Source: a virus. Taken from it: DNA of 34,648 nt. The stretch covers positions 1-34,648 of the IMG/VR virus record IMGVR_UViG_3300033816_001097, one strand, 5' to 3'. A model generated the notes under the pieces. The model was not told where the DNA came from. It saw nothing but the letters and a program-made list of their open reading frames with translations, and made no database searches. The translations under genes were made by a program, and so were the position numbers. Positions 1-8,803 of this stretch are shown here, piece after piece (the stretch's first letter is position 1; the number at the start of each line of letters is the position of its first letter).

Positions 1-988
1 ATACATCTGCCATGTTAAAATAGATATCATCTTTATTTGGCTCTTTAAAAATTCTCAGACCTTCTTTATCTTCCGACAAAAACTGTTCCGAAGCTAAAAC
101 ATTTAACTTTGTAGAAGATATTAAAGTATTTGACGAACCTAAAAAGCTACAACCATATTCTTGTTGAAACTGCTCTTCGCTAGTGTTTGCTATTTGTTCT
201 GCTGCCCACTTATCATCTCTTCGTGGTCCGCCTGGGGTTATTGGAACGTCCCGCCAAGAAACTTCTATTGGTACGAATTTATTTTTAAGTTTATGCCCCT
301 CAGGTCTATTTGCATCTATCCAAAGTTTGTGAAAGTGATTCATTCCATTTGGGGTTGATACAATAATAAGTTTAGTGGTAGTTCCCGCTGAAATAGTCGG
401 ATAAGTAGACGAATAAAATTCTTCTGCTACGTGAGAAGGCAAGAATGCGTATTCGTCAAGAAGAAGTAAATTAAAAGAACCACCACGGATTGCACTTGAA
501 GAAGTTGCATCACATATTACTCTAGAACCATTTTCTAGTTTAAATGATGTTTTGTTCCATTCCACAACACCTTGTTGTAAAAACTGTGGTAAATTTTCAT
601 AAGCCAATTGAAGTTTTGCAAACAACTCGTCTTTGGCTGTTTTAAGTTTGTTTGCAAGAATTGCCACGCTAACGCTTTGATTAAACGTAACATAATGACA
701 AATATAACCAATTACAGAAGTAGACTTACCGGATTGGCGCGGCCACTTTGAAATTGTAAATCTGTTGGCGTGTATTGTATTGACGAATCTTTGTTGATAA
801 TCGTATAATTCGAAGGGCATTACACCTTTATCAAGAGTTTTAACTTTTACATATTTTTTGCAAAAATATACAGGGTCATTGGCACAGCGAACATATTCTT
901 TTAACTGTTCTTCTGTATAATTTAATTGAATCCCCGGTGGTTTTAATTTTGGATTATTTCGGTAACCCTGGTTATTGTTTTGGGACAT
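1..988 (-). CDS. terL: Terminase large subunit (T4 gp17-like), C-terminus cut off by window edge
   Basis: ATPase/nuclease motor that packages DNA into proheads. I translated the minus strand from ATG 988, which overlaps the end of terS by 17 nt; the frame stays open to base 1, giving 329 codons of about 550-600 expected. Visible are the Walker A motif WPRQSGKST (about residues 82-90), a Walker B with catalytic Glu in LLLLDEYAFL (about 174-183), and the coupling motif STPNGMNHFHKLW (about 211-223), all typical of gp17. The RNase H-fold nuclease half is largely outside the window. It is the last visible gene of the minus-strand neck/packaging run, as in T4 (13-14-15-16-17). Family assignment is secure. 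Confidence 0.95.
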   Translation of the reverse strand, partial: MSQNNNQGYRNNPKLKPPGIQLNYTEEQLKEYVRCANDPVYFCKKYVKVKTLDKGVMPFELYDYQQRFVNTIHANRFTISKWPRQSGKSTSVIGYICHYVTFNQSVSVAILANKLKTAKDELFAKLQLAYENLPQFLQQGVVEWNKTSFKLENGSRVICDATSSSAIRGGSFNLLLLDEYAFLPSHVAEEFYSSTYPTISAGTTTKLIIVSTPNGMNHFHKLWIDANRPEGHKLKNKFVPIEVSWRDVPITPGGPRRDDKWAAEQIANTSEEQFQQEYGCSFLGSSNTLISSTKLNVLASEQFLSEDKEGLRIFKEPNKDDIYFNMADV

Positions 989-1412
989 CTTTAACAACCT
1001 CAGCTTCAATCACTTCTTTTTCAGTGCTTCTATCTTTATTTAACAAGTTTTGAAGATCTTTGGTTGAACCAACAAATACAGCATTGTTTGTTTGTTTTAC
1101 GGTTGTTTTATCTGTTCCAGTTGTTGCTTTTGCTTTTTTATGCACATCTAAAACGTTATTATTCAAATCTGCCATAGTTTTTAATAAGATTGCAACAACT
1201 TCAAAGGCTCTTGGAGAATCTGATTCAGTTGCAACCTTTAAAGCGCTTTCCAGAGCAACATTACCATTTTGAATAAGATCTTTTAAATTTGATTGAACTA
1301 GTTCATAATCTTTTTGAAAATTACCAAGATCAAATGTACCACCAGAAATTTCTTTTGATGGTTTTTCATTTTCGTTTGGTAAATTAAAAAACTGTGTTAA
1401 ATTTTTATTCAT
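972..1412 (-). CDS. terS: Terminase small subunit (T4 gp16-like)
   Basis: The DNA-recognition partner of TerL, 146 aa. I place the start at ATG 1412 (MNKNLTQFF), which overlaps the end of the gp15 gene, rather than the non-ATG start 42 nt upstream that lies inside that gene. The FDLGNFQKDYELVQSNL segment followed by helical EVVAILLKTMADLNNNVLDVH resembles the central oligomerisation coiled coil of T4 gp16. The C-terminus is charged and probably disordered. Position between gp15 and TerL matches the T4 order. Identification rests on synteny plus this helical pattern, since small terminases diverge fast. Confidence 0.85.
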   Translation of the reverse strand: MNKNLTQFFNLPNENEKPSKEISGGTFDLGNFQKDYELVQSNLKDLIQNGNVALESALKVATESDSPRAFEVVAILLKTMADLNNNVLDVHKKAKATTGTDKTTVKQTNNAVFVGSTKDLQNLLNKDRSTEKEVIEAEVVKDVPKQ

Positions 1413-2079
1413 CGTATTCCACACCAAAAGAAAATCCAGCAGTTGTAATGGCACTTATGCCTGTATTGACTTTTCCGTAAATATAGCTCTTCGCAACAAA
1501 CGATAAAGATGATATGTTTATTCTTCTATTACCAAAGTCACCATCAAATCTTTCACTTATATTGCTTGAAGTCATTATAATTGGAATTTTTACATTGTCT
1601 TGAACATCATTTAAATCTAATTCAATAACGTGATCAGGGTTAAAATAAGGTATTATTTGTTCAACAATTTGCAAAGTATCATCTATGTGTCTCGTATACA
1701 CGTATAAACTAAAACCTATATTTACTGGAACTTGTTCGTTTATTGAATCGCCCGTTGACAAACATTGACCGCCCGATTGTGAAGAAGAAAAAATGGGCAT
1801 GGTTTTAACTCTTCTTCTTGAGGCATCAGGAGTTATAGTTGTCATGATATAACTCATCTTAGGAAGTTGTGTTTCTATCCTAGTGTTATCATTAATTGAA
1901 GATGGTTCTAACAATCTTCTAATAAATTTTTCTTGTGGGGCATAAGTAATCGGAACACGAATATTTAATGGATTGTTTATATTATCTGGATTTTCATGAC
2001 TAACATAAACATTATTAAATAATGCGCCAAATCCCACAACCATTTTTCTTAAACTTTTATTGTAAAATTGCGTAAACAT
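1405..2079 (-). CDS. gp15: Tail sheath stabiliser / tail completion protein (T4 gp15-like)
   Basis: 224 aa. gp15 caps the head-proximal end of the contracted-tail tube and joins tail to neck. The N-terminus (MFTQFYNKSLRKMVVGFGALFNNVYV) and the central block IRVPITYAPQEKFIRRLLEPS are hallmark-like for the family. NIGFSLYVYTRHIDDTLQIVEQIIPYFNP also matches the gp15 pattern. It lies directly after gp14, 6 nt downstream, and its last codons overlap the terS start (GATGAATAA). No convincing Shine-Dalgarno is visible, so translation is probably coupled. Confidence 0.93.
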   Translation of the reverse strand: MFTQFYNKSLRKMVVGFGALFNNVYVSHENPDNINNPLNIRVPITYAPQEKFIRRLLEPSSINDNTRIETQLPKMSYIMTTITPDASRRRVKTMPIFSSSQSGGQCLSTGDSINEQVPVNIGFSLYVYTRHIDDTLQIVEQIIPYFNPDHVIELDLNDVQDNVKIPIIMTSSNISERFDGDFGNRRINISSLSFVAKSYIYGKVNTGISAITTAGFSFGVEYDE

Positions 2080-2085
2080 AATTTT

Positions 2086-2736
2086 TTAATCGCATTCAGC
2101 AAAAGGGTTATTGGGATCGAAAGTATATCCTGCGGCTTCTGTTTGAAGTATATCGTTAGACCCAGCTGTTGTGCCTAGGCCATTGTTTAGTGGGATGATG
2201 TTGGAACCAGAAAGCCCTCTTGTATTTGATACAAGAGCATCAACCGCATCAATAGATGTAGACATTTTTTCGTAACTGTAAGTAAAGAGTTCTGCTGTTA
2301 TAAAGTAAGAATACAATCTTCCAAGTGGATAAAAAGGATTTTCGTGTTCTACAAAGTTTATTTCAAATAATGATTTTGAAGGTGGAAAATAAATTAAATC
2401 GCCTTCGCGGGGTCTTGTGATTGAACTGTTTTTATCTGTTACTTCTTGCTTAAATCTTTTTCTAGCAAAAACTAAATTTACTTTGTCTTTTATTTCCAAA
2501 CCAAACTGAGTAATTACATCATTTCCTTCAAAGCCTTTAAATGATTGAAGATACATTTCTAAAACATATGCATTGTCAAAATAAGAACCAGGGTCTTCAC
2601 CAAAAATTTTATCAATCGAAAGATAGTCTCTTGGAATGTAGTAACAATCCACACCAGTAGCTTGAATAATTTCAATAGTTATTCCTTCTACTAAATCTTG
2701 TTCACCTTGATAATTTTGAAAGTATGGGTTTTTCAA
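2086..2736 (-). CDS. gp14: Neck protein (T4 gp14-like)
   Basis: 216 aa; forms the neck ring with gp13 that seals packaged heads and accepts the tail. The start is a TTG at 2736 (encoding MKNPYFQNYQGEQ); an AGGATAAAC Shine-Dalgarno is provided by the last codons of gp13, which argues for coupled translation. The GVDCYYIPRDYLSIDKIFGED and GLEIKDKVNLVFARKRF segments are typical of gp14, as is PREGDLIYFPPSKSLFEI. Length is slightly below T4 gp14 (256 aa). Confidence 0.93.
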   Translation of the reverse strand: MKNPYFQNYQGEQDLVEGITIEIIQATGVDCYYIPRDYLSIDKIFGEDPGSYFDNAYVLEMYLQSFKGFEGNDVITQFGLEIKDKVNLVFARKRFKQEVTDKNSSITRPREGDLIYFPPSKSLFEINFVEHENPFYPLGRLYSYFITAELFTYSYEKMSTSIDAVDALVSNTRGLSGSNIIPLNNGLGTTAGSNDILQTEAAGYTFDPNNPFAECD

Positions 2737-2739
2737 AGT

Positions 2740-3570
2740 TTATCCTATAAGTGGATCAGGTGGCAATTCTTGAGTCTTAGTCAGCATTACTTCAATCGTA
2801 TTGAGTTCATTTACCGCTTCAGCCATGATTGCCGCAGCATTAAGCTGCGCCCCACCGGGTAGTGGAACTCCAGCAAATTTCATTAAATTTTGAGCCCATT
2901 GCTTCTTTAAAAGAGCTGTATAGTATTTTTTAAATACTCTGTCTTGCCAAACTTTTTGATATTGGTTTGGATCTATTTGCACATAAGCTTCGACCAATAA
3001 ATATGAACCAGGAATTAAAGTAGAGTTGTCCATATCCAAAGTTAATCTATCTGTTGTTCTTGTATAAGTGTATGAAACTGGATAATTAAAAACATCATTT
3101 ACAAGTTTCAAATAACTCATTGATTCCATATAATTGGCCATTGGACCAATGTTTAATCCACCTTGATTAAAATAAAGACCAAAGAAATCAAAAAGGGTCA
3201 ATTGGTAACGCAGATCAAACATATAATCACCAGAAACATCAGATGGTCTATAGACTTTAGTGATTGTTCTTATGTCGGTTGCAAGGGGCCAATCACCAGT
3301 AACACCTGTTGTTGGATCATATTTTGGCTGGGCGCCCACAGCACTTCCAAATGTTGTAGTATCAAAATATTTGTTAGCAACATCGCTTTGAGATATTTGA
3401 TACAAAAATAAAGCTCTTTGATTAAAATCAAAATGCCTTTCATACATATACTCCAGCGCTTCATCTAAACGGTCTTGAGCCTGTTGGGGATCTATATTTA
3501 CTTGAATAACCGGAGCACCAAGTGATCTAAAACAGTAATCGATGAATTCTTGACGGGTTGTTGCTGCCAT
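2740..3570 (-). CDS. gp13: Neck protein (T4 gp13-like)
   Basis: 276 aa. The N-terminus TRQEFIDYCFRSLGAPVIQ closely follows the T4 gp13 signature (EYCLRSLGAPVI), followed by DRLDEALEYMYERHFDFNQ, also family-typical. gp13 joins the portal to the gp14/gp15 neck. The gene is preceded by a late promoter octamer CATAAATA placed 5 nt before the ATG, so it may head its own neck/packaging transcript with no leader. The C-terminal part (after about residue 235) is Ala/Leu-rich and helical, unlike the beta-rich middle. Confidence 0.95.
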   Translation of the reverse strand: MAATTRQEFIDYCFRSLGAPVIQVNIDPQQAQDRLDEALEYMYERHFDFNQRALFLYQISQSDVANKYFDTTTFGSAVGAQPKYDPTTGVTGDWPLATDIRTITKVYRPSDVSGDYMFDLRYQLTLFDFFGLYFNQGGLNIGPMANYMESMSYLKLVNDVFNYPVSYTYTRTTDRLTLDMDNSTLIPGSYLLVEAYVQIDPNQYQKVWQDRVFKKYYTALLKKQWAQNLMKFAGVPLPGGAQLNAAAIMAEAVNELNTIEVMLTKTQELPPDPLIG

Positions 3571-3575
3571 AAAAT

Positions 3576-3583
3576 TATTTATG
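3576..3583 (-). promoter_or_regulatory. Late promoter octamer CATAAATA for gp13
   Basis: CATAAATA read on the minus strand, then ATTTT, then the gp13 ATG at 3570. The octamer lies within the last codons of the upstream Cys-rich gene. If the octamer covers -13 to -6 as in T4, the first base of the ATG is +1. Confidence 0.75.
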
Positions 3584-4022
3584 AATTTTCAATTATTTTA
3601 TTAATTTTATCAAACATCTCTTCTTTTTGTTTGTTAACAGAAACTGTAAGTTGTACTTTTTGAATATTTTGAGGATCCATGTTTTCTACTTTTCGTTTTC
3701 TGCTAATGCTTTCTTCGGGGGAGTGGGGATCATAATTTGTAAACCCGGGCATTTTGAGGGGACAAGTTAAATATGGATAATCAAGTTTTGAATATACGCC
3801 TGGTTCTCTCAAAAGCCATGTGTGTTTATGGTCACCGCAACCACAACCACCACAATAATAAAAATTTGATTTACTGCTTTGTTTCAGCATATGGCATGGT
3901 GAAAGATTGTCTAAACCAAAGCAGGAAACATATCTTAATTTTTTAACATCATCACCAATTTTATTATTGTCTTTGCCCCGAGAGGCTATAGACATAGCAA
4001 ACATCATAATTTTTGTTATCAT
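3579..4022 (-). CDS. Cys-cluster (probable metal-binding) protein in the neck/baseplate operon
   Basis: 147 aa, function unknown. A central YYCGGCGCGDHKHTWLL segment (about residues 55-71), with other Cys at CFGLDNLSPC and YLTCPLKMPG, looks like a small Zn- or metal-binding fold. The tail is charged and helical (KVENMDPQNIQ..., EEMFDKINKII). The annotated start overlaps the previous stop (ATGA at 4022), favouring coupled translation; an internal Met at MSIASRG is an alternative start. A Cys-rich protein inside an otherwise structural operon is odd, and the 26857-27585 gene carries a similar GCGC motif. Confidence 0.75.
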   Translation of the reverse strand: MITKIMMFAMSIASRGKDNNKIGDDVKKLRYVSCFGLDNLSPCHMLKQSSKSNFYYCGGCGCGDHKHTWLLREPGVYSKLDYPYLTCPLKMPGFTNYDPHSPEESISRKRKVENMDPQNIQKVQLTVSVNKQKEEMFDKINKIIENS

Positions 4023-4642
4023 GGAGTTTCGTATATAATATAAGTTCCAGCTGGATAAACTGATCTATTTAAAAATGGTTTATATTTTTCTGGAACATTT
4101 GCCCTAACAATCATAAAACCAGGACTTCCTGTTTGAACTTTGCATTGTGAAATTGGAAGATTTAAAAGTGTAGTTAAAACATATTTTACAGAATCACAAC
4201 TACCTTTTATATTAAAATAATTTTCATCAACATTTAATGCAAATTTTTTAATATTTGGAAGCAAATCATTTAAGTCTGAGGTTGAAGAAAAATCTTCATA
4301 AGGAAAATATTTATCAGCTAAAGCTTCTAAAAATTTATTTTTAATAGAAAAAGGGCATTGTATATTTTCCCAATCAACTTTACCACCATATCCATAATCT
4401 TCACTAAAAAGCCATCTTAGATAAGATTTTACTATTTGGACAATCAATACGTTTGAAGAATCTTGTTCTGCTTTTTTATAAATCCAATTTGGAAATAAAG
4501 ATTTAACTGTTAGTTTATCGCCAAACCAAGGATTTCCTGAAAGATTATAAAAATTAGAACCAAGAATAGCCTGAACAGATTCGACCATCTGTTTTATTTT
4601 TATCTCTAAAGAAACTTGAATTTTGTTAAATAATAAAATCAT
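4019..4642 (-). CDS. Probable baseplate/tail protein, downstream of gp6
   Basis: 207 aa. Not confidently matched. The segment NYFNIKGSCDSVKYVLTTLLNLP resembles the 'KGT-x-x-S-(I/V)-x-x-L' block seen near the ends of baseplate wedge or tail-linking proteins (gp7- or P2 gpI-type). The position immediately after gp6 (3-nt gap) also fits a wedge component. No signal peptide, membrane segment or coiled coil. The stop overlaps the start of the Cys-cluster gene. Confidence 0.6.
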   Translation of the reverse strand: MILLFNKIQVSLEIKIKQMVESVQAILGSNFYNLSGNPWFGDKLTVKSLFPNWIYKKAEQDSSNVLIVQIVKSYLRWLFSEDYGYGGKVDWENIQCPFSIKNKFLEALADKYFPYEDFSSTSDLNDLLPNIKKFALNVDENYFNIKGSCDSVKYVLTTLLNLPISQCKVQTGSPGFMIVRANVPEKYKPFLNRSVYPAGTYIIYETP

Positions 4643-4645
4643 TTT

Positions 4646-5722
4646 TTATTGAGAATAAATTACGTTAATTCCCGCAACGGCTCTTTCTGCAATATAAGTC
4701 ATAAGTTGGGATATTATTGTTGTGTCAGTAACACCATCAACATATACTTTTATTGTTGATGGTTCATCTGCGTTTGCTACAGTAACATTAGACTCACTTG
4801 CTATAACTATTCCAGAAGCAAGAATTGCAGTTTTAAAGTCATTTAATGTGACACACCTGTGTTGTGCAGTAGCAGCAAAATTAACTTTTGATCTAGCCAA
4901 TCCAACAGAAAGGTTATCGTAACCTCCAGTCGGAGTGTTTATTGTTAAAAACCCTAGATAAGAATTGCTAGTTTGTATTGTACTTTCATTGCCAGCTGAT
5001 CCATCTGATATTACTGCCGTACAAGAAACTGTATAATCTGTAGTTAGATTAAAAGATTCTGGCAAATTTGATGTAACCAAATATCCGTTAACTGTGTTTA
5101 ATACTGTAAAATAATAACCTGTGGTGGTTAATGCTATATTAGATTTATCAACCTTTTCCCACTGTATCAAATTTCCAGAAGAGTCTACGGTTTTCATTGT
5201 AATTGTAGAAGGATCTACAGTTAGCGGCAGTGCCATTGATTGCGTTGTAAAATCCCAGTTTGTATATTCAACTGCCTCCGTACCACAGTAAAAAGTTATT
5301 GTGTCAATTGCATTTGCAGGAAGTTCTTCGGTGTTAAAAAACAATAAAGACGATCCGCTTGTGCTAGTTGCTTGAAATGGAGTATATGCTGATAAAGTTG
5401 CGCCATATACAATTACATTTCTTGTAGTTGATGCTGATTTTTTAACTTCTAGTAAAACAGACGAGTTCGAAGCTAAACCAACAATAGAGGGCAAAAGTGT
5501 AGCGGTACTTAAAAAAGATTCTTTATAACCCATTTGGGCATAAATTCCATTGTATGCAGTAGCTGTAGCCAAAATATTTACAAGCATATTTACCGCACTG
5601 GCTTTATTTTCATAATCTAAATCTGCTAAAGTCGGTTCTGATTTTAAAAATGTAGTTAAAGATTGAACAATATCATTGTAATCTAAAGAAGCTACATCTA
5701 AATTTTTAAAATTTAAAGTCAT
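4646..5722 (-). CDS. gp6: Baseplate wedge protein (T4 gp6 / baseplate J family)
   Basis: 358 aa. gp6 forms the wedge ring that controls baseplate opening. The N-terminal helical block (DLDYENKASAVNMLVNILA, then AYNGIYAQMGYKESFLSTA) is the family signature, followed by a beta-rich middle and a C-terminal TAQHRCVTLNDFKTAILAS that matches the usual J/gp6 ending 'R.vT..Dy...i'. It is much shorter than T4 gp6 (660 aa) and closer in size to minimal baseplate J proteins. The start ATGA overlaps the gp25 stop (5719-5722). Confidence 0.88.
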   Translation of the reverse strand: MTLNFKNLDVASLDYNDIVQSLTTFLKSEPTLADLDYENKASAVNMLVNILATATAYNGIYAQMGYKESFLSTATLLPSIVGLASNSSVLLEVKKSASTTRNVIVYGATLSAYTPFQATSTSGSSLLFFNTEELPANAIDTITFYCGTEAVEYTNWDFTTQSMALPLTVDPSTITMKTVDSSGNLIQWEKVDKSNIALTTTGYYFTVLNTVNGYLVTSNLPESFNLTTDYTVSCTAVISDGSAGNESTIQTSNSYLGFLTINTPTGGYDNLSVGLARSKVNFAATAQHRCVTLNDFKTAILASGIVIASESNVTVANADEPSTIKVYVDGVTDTTIISQLMTYIAERAVAGINVIYSQ

Positions 5723-6102
5723 TGTAATGGGACCTCAATTGTGCATTTCATTTTTTGTTGTTTTAAATACTCTGATTTTTCAAATGCAATGTCTACTATT
5801 ATTTTTGTATCATCAATATACGAAATAAAAGTTTTAACATTGTTTATTTCTTTTATAGCGTCTTCTATATAATTTTCTAAATCTGTTTCAGTAAAACTTT
5901 TATTGCTAACTGGATCAAAAATAAGATTATAATAGTTAGACCCCAAATAAGGACTTGACGGCAATTCTCCCTTTTGTGTTTTACAAACATTTTCAATTTT
6001 TTGAACAATAGAGTTATACCCACTAACAACTCCTATATCTTTTTTAGAAGCTACAGTGCTAACTTTATATCCCAAAATATTAAAATCTCTGTACGTTGCC
6101 AT
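5719..6102 (-). CDS. gp25: Baseplate wedge protein (GPW/gp25 family)
   Basis: 127 aa from ATG 6102. gp25 links the wedge to the sheath and nucleates sheath polymerisation. The pattern GELPSSPYLGSNYYNLIFDP is the classical gp25 'GE.p..P.yGs....l' region, followed by ETDLENYIEDAIKEIN. A longer open frame extends upstream to 6168, but I prefer 6102: it has an exact late promoter (ACTAAATA-N5-ATG) and the length suits the family. The promoter lies inside the last codons of the preceding gene. Confidence 0.88.
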   Translation of the reverse strand: MATYRDFNILGYKVSTVASKKDIGVVSGYNSIVQKIENVCKTQKGELPSSPYLGSNYYNLIFDPVSNKSFTETDLENYIEDAIKEINNVKTFISYIDDTKIIVDIAFEKSEYLKQQKMKCTIEVPLQ

Positions 6103-6107
6103 CCTAA

Positions 6108-6115
6108 TATTTAGT
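6108..6115 (-). promoter_or_regulatory. Late promoter octamer ACTAAATA for gp25
   Basis: ACTAAATA, then TTAGG, then ATG 6102 on the minus strand. It overlaps the 3' end of the 240-aa gene, giving an internal promoter within the baseplate run. Confidence 0.7.
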
Positions 6116-6833
6116 AAAGCAATTCGACGGCAGTAACGGAAGTTTCTCCAACTCCACTGTTTGTACATGTATGTTTTGTAGATAAAACATAATACTTTTT
6201 GCTTAAACTAGATGTTGATGTAGATGTGCTATATCCGCTTATTGCATTTACAGCAATATCAATAACATTTCCCGGTCTAAGTTTTAAATCTGCAGCTACA
6301 ACTAAAGTTACTTTTGGACCATATGTAATTGCATCCAAAAACCTTTTTCTTTTTATTGGAGTTTCTTTTGGTGTATTCCAAAACGTAGCAACATTTAATC
6401 TTAATTTTAAATAATCAAGATATTTACTTCCAATTTCAGGACATTCGCAGCTTATTATTGAGTCAGGAGCAGCCCAAAAACAACCTTTCCAACTTGCTCC
6501 AAGATCGCTTTCTATTTTTTCACATTCTGGAGACTTTTCACCAATTAAAGGACTGTCAATTTGGTTTGGCTGTGGGTCTATTAAAGATGGCGGACCAGAC
6601 CAATTTGGATTAAATCCTGTAATGTTATCCACAATGTCTTGGACTTTAGAACCATATAACTCATTTGCTAAACAATCTTCGTAACTTAAAGCACCGGTTG
6701 TCAAACCTCTAGTAATAAAAGGATTAGCACATTCATAAGTTGAACGCGATCCGGGTGGGTATATTAAAGTTTGCACCTCGGTGGCATTTACTGTTTTTAT
6801 TTGTTGTGCAAAGCCGTCAAATCTTTCTGCCAT
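6111..6833 (-). CDS. Probable baseplate hub-associated protein
   Basis: 240 aa with a good Shine-Dalgarno (AAGGAGA, 5 nt before ATG 6833). The C-terminal third contains LKLRPGNVIDIAV, a pattern typical of the last beta-barrel of tail hub/gpD-like proteins, and ends with TSVTAVELLY. The N-terminal two thirds are Pro/Asn/Ser-rich with several Cys (CEKIESD, GCFWAAPDSIISCECP). It sits between the 651-aa hub-like gene and gp25, so a split or auxiliary hub function is plausible but inferred. Confidence 0.6.
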   Translation of the reverse strand: MAERFDGFAQQIKTVNATEVQTLIYPPGSRSTYECANPFITRGLTTGALSYEDCLANELYGSKVQDIVDNITGFNPNWSGPPSLIDPQPNQIDSPLIGEKSPECEKIESDLGASWKGCFWAAPDSIISCECPEIGSKYLDYLKLRLNVATFWNTPKETPIKRKRFLDAITYGPKVTLVVAADLKLRPGNVIDIAVNAISGYSTSTSTSSLSKKYYVLSTKHTCTNSGVGETSVTAVELLY

Positions 6834-6845
6834 AAATCTCCTTAA

Positions 6846-8801
6846 TTATGTAACCTCATTGCATTTACCGTCTGTAATATTAGATAGTTCAAAGCAATAC
6901 AAATATTTTCCCTCAGAAGCTTTTATATATTCCAATAAACGGTCTCTGTCTGCACCAATTGCACTTTCATAATTTTTAGAATTTAAAATAATTTGTATAT
7001 ATGGTATTTTTCTCATTAATACAATATGCAAACAGCTAGATTGATTTTGAAAAGTTTCAAGTTCGCCTGTATCGTTGCCAACAGGTCTATAAGTTATCGA
7101 ACCATCAAAAACAGGCTCATTTAAATTTTCAGCATACCACCCCGGACCATAATATTCTAAACTATTTTTTCTTTCATTTAAATTAATTGCCAAAGTGTTA
7201 AGATAATTATTAGAACCCTCATCCATCTGACTCCAGGGACTATATTCTGGATAATTAAAATTATCAAAATTAGTTATTTCACTTGGAAGGTTTACACCTA
7301 TCCGTTTCCACCTATATCTATAGACTAAAGGTTCATTATTGACACCAGTTACATCATTATTTACATCTTGTTCCCATCCTGTAATACAAGCAAAAAAAGT
7401 TTCCTCTTCTTCAATTACAGGTTTACGCAAACAACAAAGAACATAATATACAAAGTTTTGAATTTCAATATCTCTTATTTGATCCAGTTTTGCTGTATCT
7501 GTTTTTGTATCATTTCTCAGTTTATAAATTTTTTGTAAATTTGTATTTGGACCATTTATTGTTCCAGATGTAGACGACCCCTGGTTTGGGTGGACTGGAG
7601 TCATATCCCACATATTTTTCCACATTTCCGGATTGTCAATGAATGGATATGGATCAGCAACTCCCATTAAATTTTTATTTTCATATGCATTTTTGTTTCC
7701 ATATTCCATTCCTAATAGTGTTGAATTGGAATAAGGGGTAAAAGAATCATTTTGTTGATAGTAGCCGAAGTGTTTTCTTTCATACTCCAGATCACTTAAA
7801 CCAATAGTACCAGAAAGATTGGACACCACACCAGATTCAGTAACAATTTCGATATCGTATTTTTTACCATCATCTAAAAATTGATGATTTATTAGTAAAA
7901 CTTCTTGAGTTTCTGTTGATGCTGCTTCGGGTTTATTTAAAATTTTTGGTGTTTTTCTAATGTAGTAATATTGTCTATTTAAATATTGTGCTGCTGGTGC
8001 TGTTGTAAAAACATAAATCTTTTTTCTTCCAGCACTGTTTGTTGGGGTATCTTGTGGAAAAATTGCATAAGACCCATACGTAGATTCGCCAGATGCATTT
8101 TCAGTAAAATATTTAAAATTTATTTGATTATTGAATCCAGTCCAAAATAAAAATCTTGGTTTCTTGCTTGTATTTTCACAAGCCAAGCTAGTAATATAAT
8201 TCATATATTGAATTGGGTTTTCGCTTAATTCTTCAATTTTTTCTTTAAGTGGATTTATTGGTCTATATGTAATAACATTAGAACACTTTTTATTTCCCCA
8301 ATTTATTAATTTCACAGCATCCACACCACTATTCAAACCCGTGCTAATTTTTATTTTATCTGTTAGTGTTTCTAAAAATGTTTCTATATTTAATACTTGA
8401 GGAAAAGTATAAGATGACACTAAATTGGTTGTAGAAATATTTTGATTTACAAAAAACAATTTATTTGTAAAATTAATTCCAACAAAATTTTCTTCTGTTT
8501 GAGAAGCTGCATTATTTAAATAAGAAACACCACTGATATAAAATGTTTCTGCTGGATCTCCATTCAAATATTCAATGACAATTTTTTTGTCAATTGGATT
8601 TGTTGATAATCTATTGACAAATGTTACCACATCATCTAAATCCCTAACAGTTAGACACCCACTAGGAAACAAATCAAAAACACTTTCACTAAATTCAATT
8701 TTTTCAAATTGACAAATCGTATTTGGGCGTGTTATAACCAAAGAACCGAGGCTGATACTTTTAATTGGTGAAGATAAAGGATTTGTAGGAGAAAATGTCA
8801 T
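6846..8801 (-). CDS. Probable baseplate hub protein (gp27/gp5-like position)
   Basis: 651 aa. The N-terminal 130 residues (SISLGSLVITRPNTICQFEKIEFSES..., GCLTVRDLDDVVTFVNR) have the layout of the first beta-barrel of tail hub proteins. The middle and C-terminal parts are Asn/Tyr/Trp-rich with no lysozyme motif that I can see. Encoded between gp53 and gp25, the slot held by gp5 and hub genes in T4-like phages. Identification is by position and the N-terminal pattern only. It runs straight on from gp53 with a 2-nt gap. Confidence 0.65.
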   Translation of the reverse strand: MTFSPTNPLSSPIKSISLGSLVITRPNTICQFEKIEFSESVFDLFPSGCLTVRDLDDVVTFVNRLSTNPIDKKIVIEYLNGDPAETFYISGVSYLNNAASQTEENFVGINFTNKLFFVNQNISTTNLVSSYTFPQVLNIETFLETLTDKIKISTGLNSGVDAVKLINWGNKKCSNVITYRPINPLKEKIEELSENPIQYMNYITSLACENTSKKPRFLFWTGFNNQINFKYFTENASGESTYGSYAIFPQDTPTNSAGRKKIYVFTTAPAAQYLNRQYYYIRKTPKILNKPEAASTETQEVLLINHQFLDDGKKYDIEIVTESGVVSNLSGTIGLSDLEYERKHFGYYQQNDSFTPYSNSTLLGMEYGNKNAYENKNLMGVADPYPFIDNPEMWKNMWDMTPVHPNQGSSTSGTINGPNTNLQKIYKLRNDTKTDTAKLDQIRDIEIQNFVYYVLCCLRKPVIEEEETFFACITGWEQDVNNDVTGVNNEPLVYRYRWKRIGVNLPSEITNFDNFNYPEYSPWSQMDEGSNNYLNTLAINLNERKNSLEYYGPGWYAENLNEPVFDGSITYRPVGNDTGELETFQNQSSCLHIVLMRKIPYIQIILNSKNYESAIGADRDRLLEYIKASEGKYLYCFELSNITDGKCNEVT

Positions 8802-8803
8802 AA

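Noticed and set aside
161-358. Plus-strand open frame opposite terL
   Set aside because: It lies antisense within the large-terminase ATPase/nuclease coding sequence, with no promoter or ribosome site and Cys/Trp-rich non-protein-like content.
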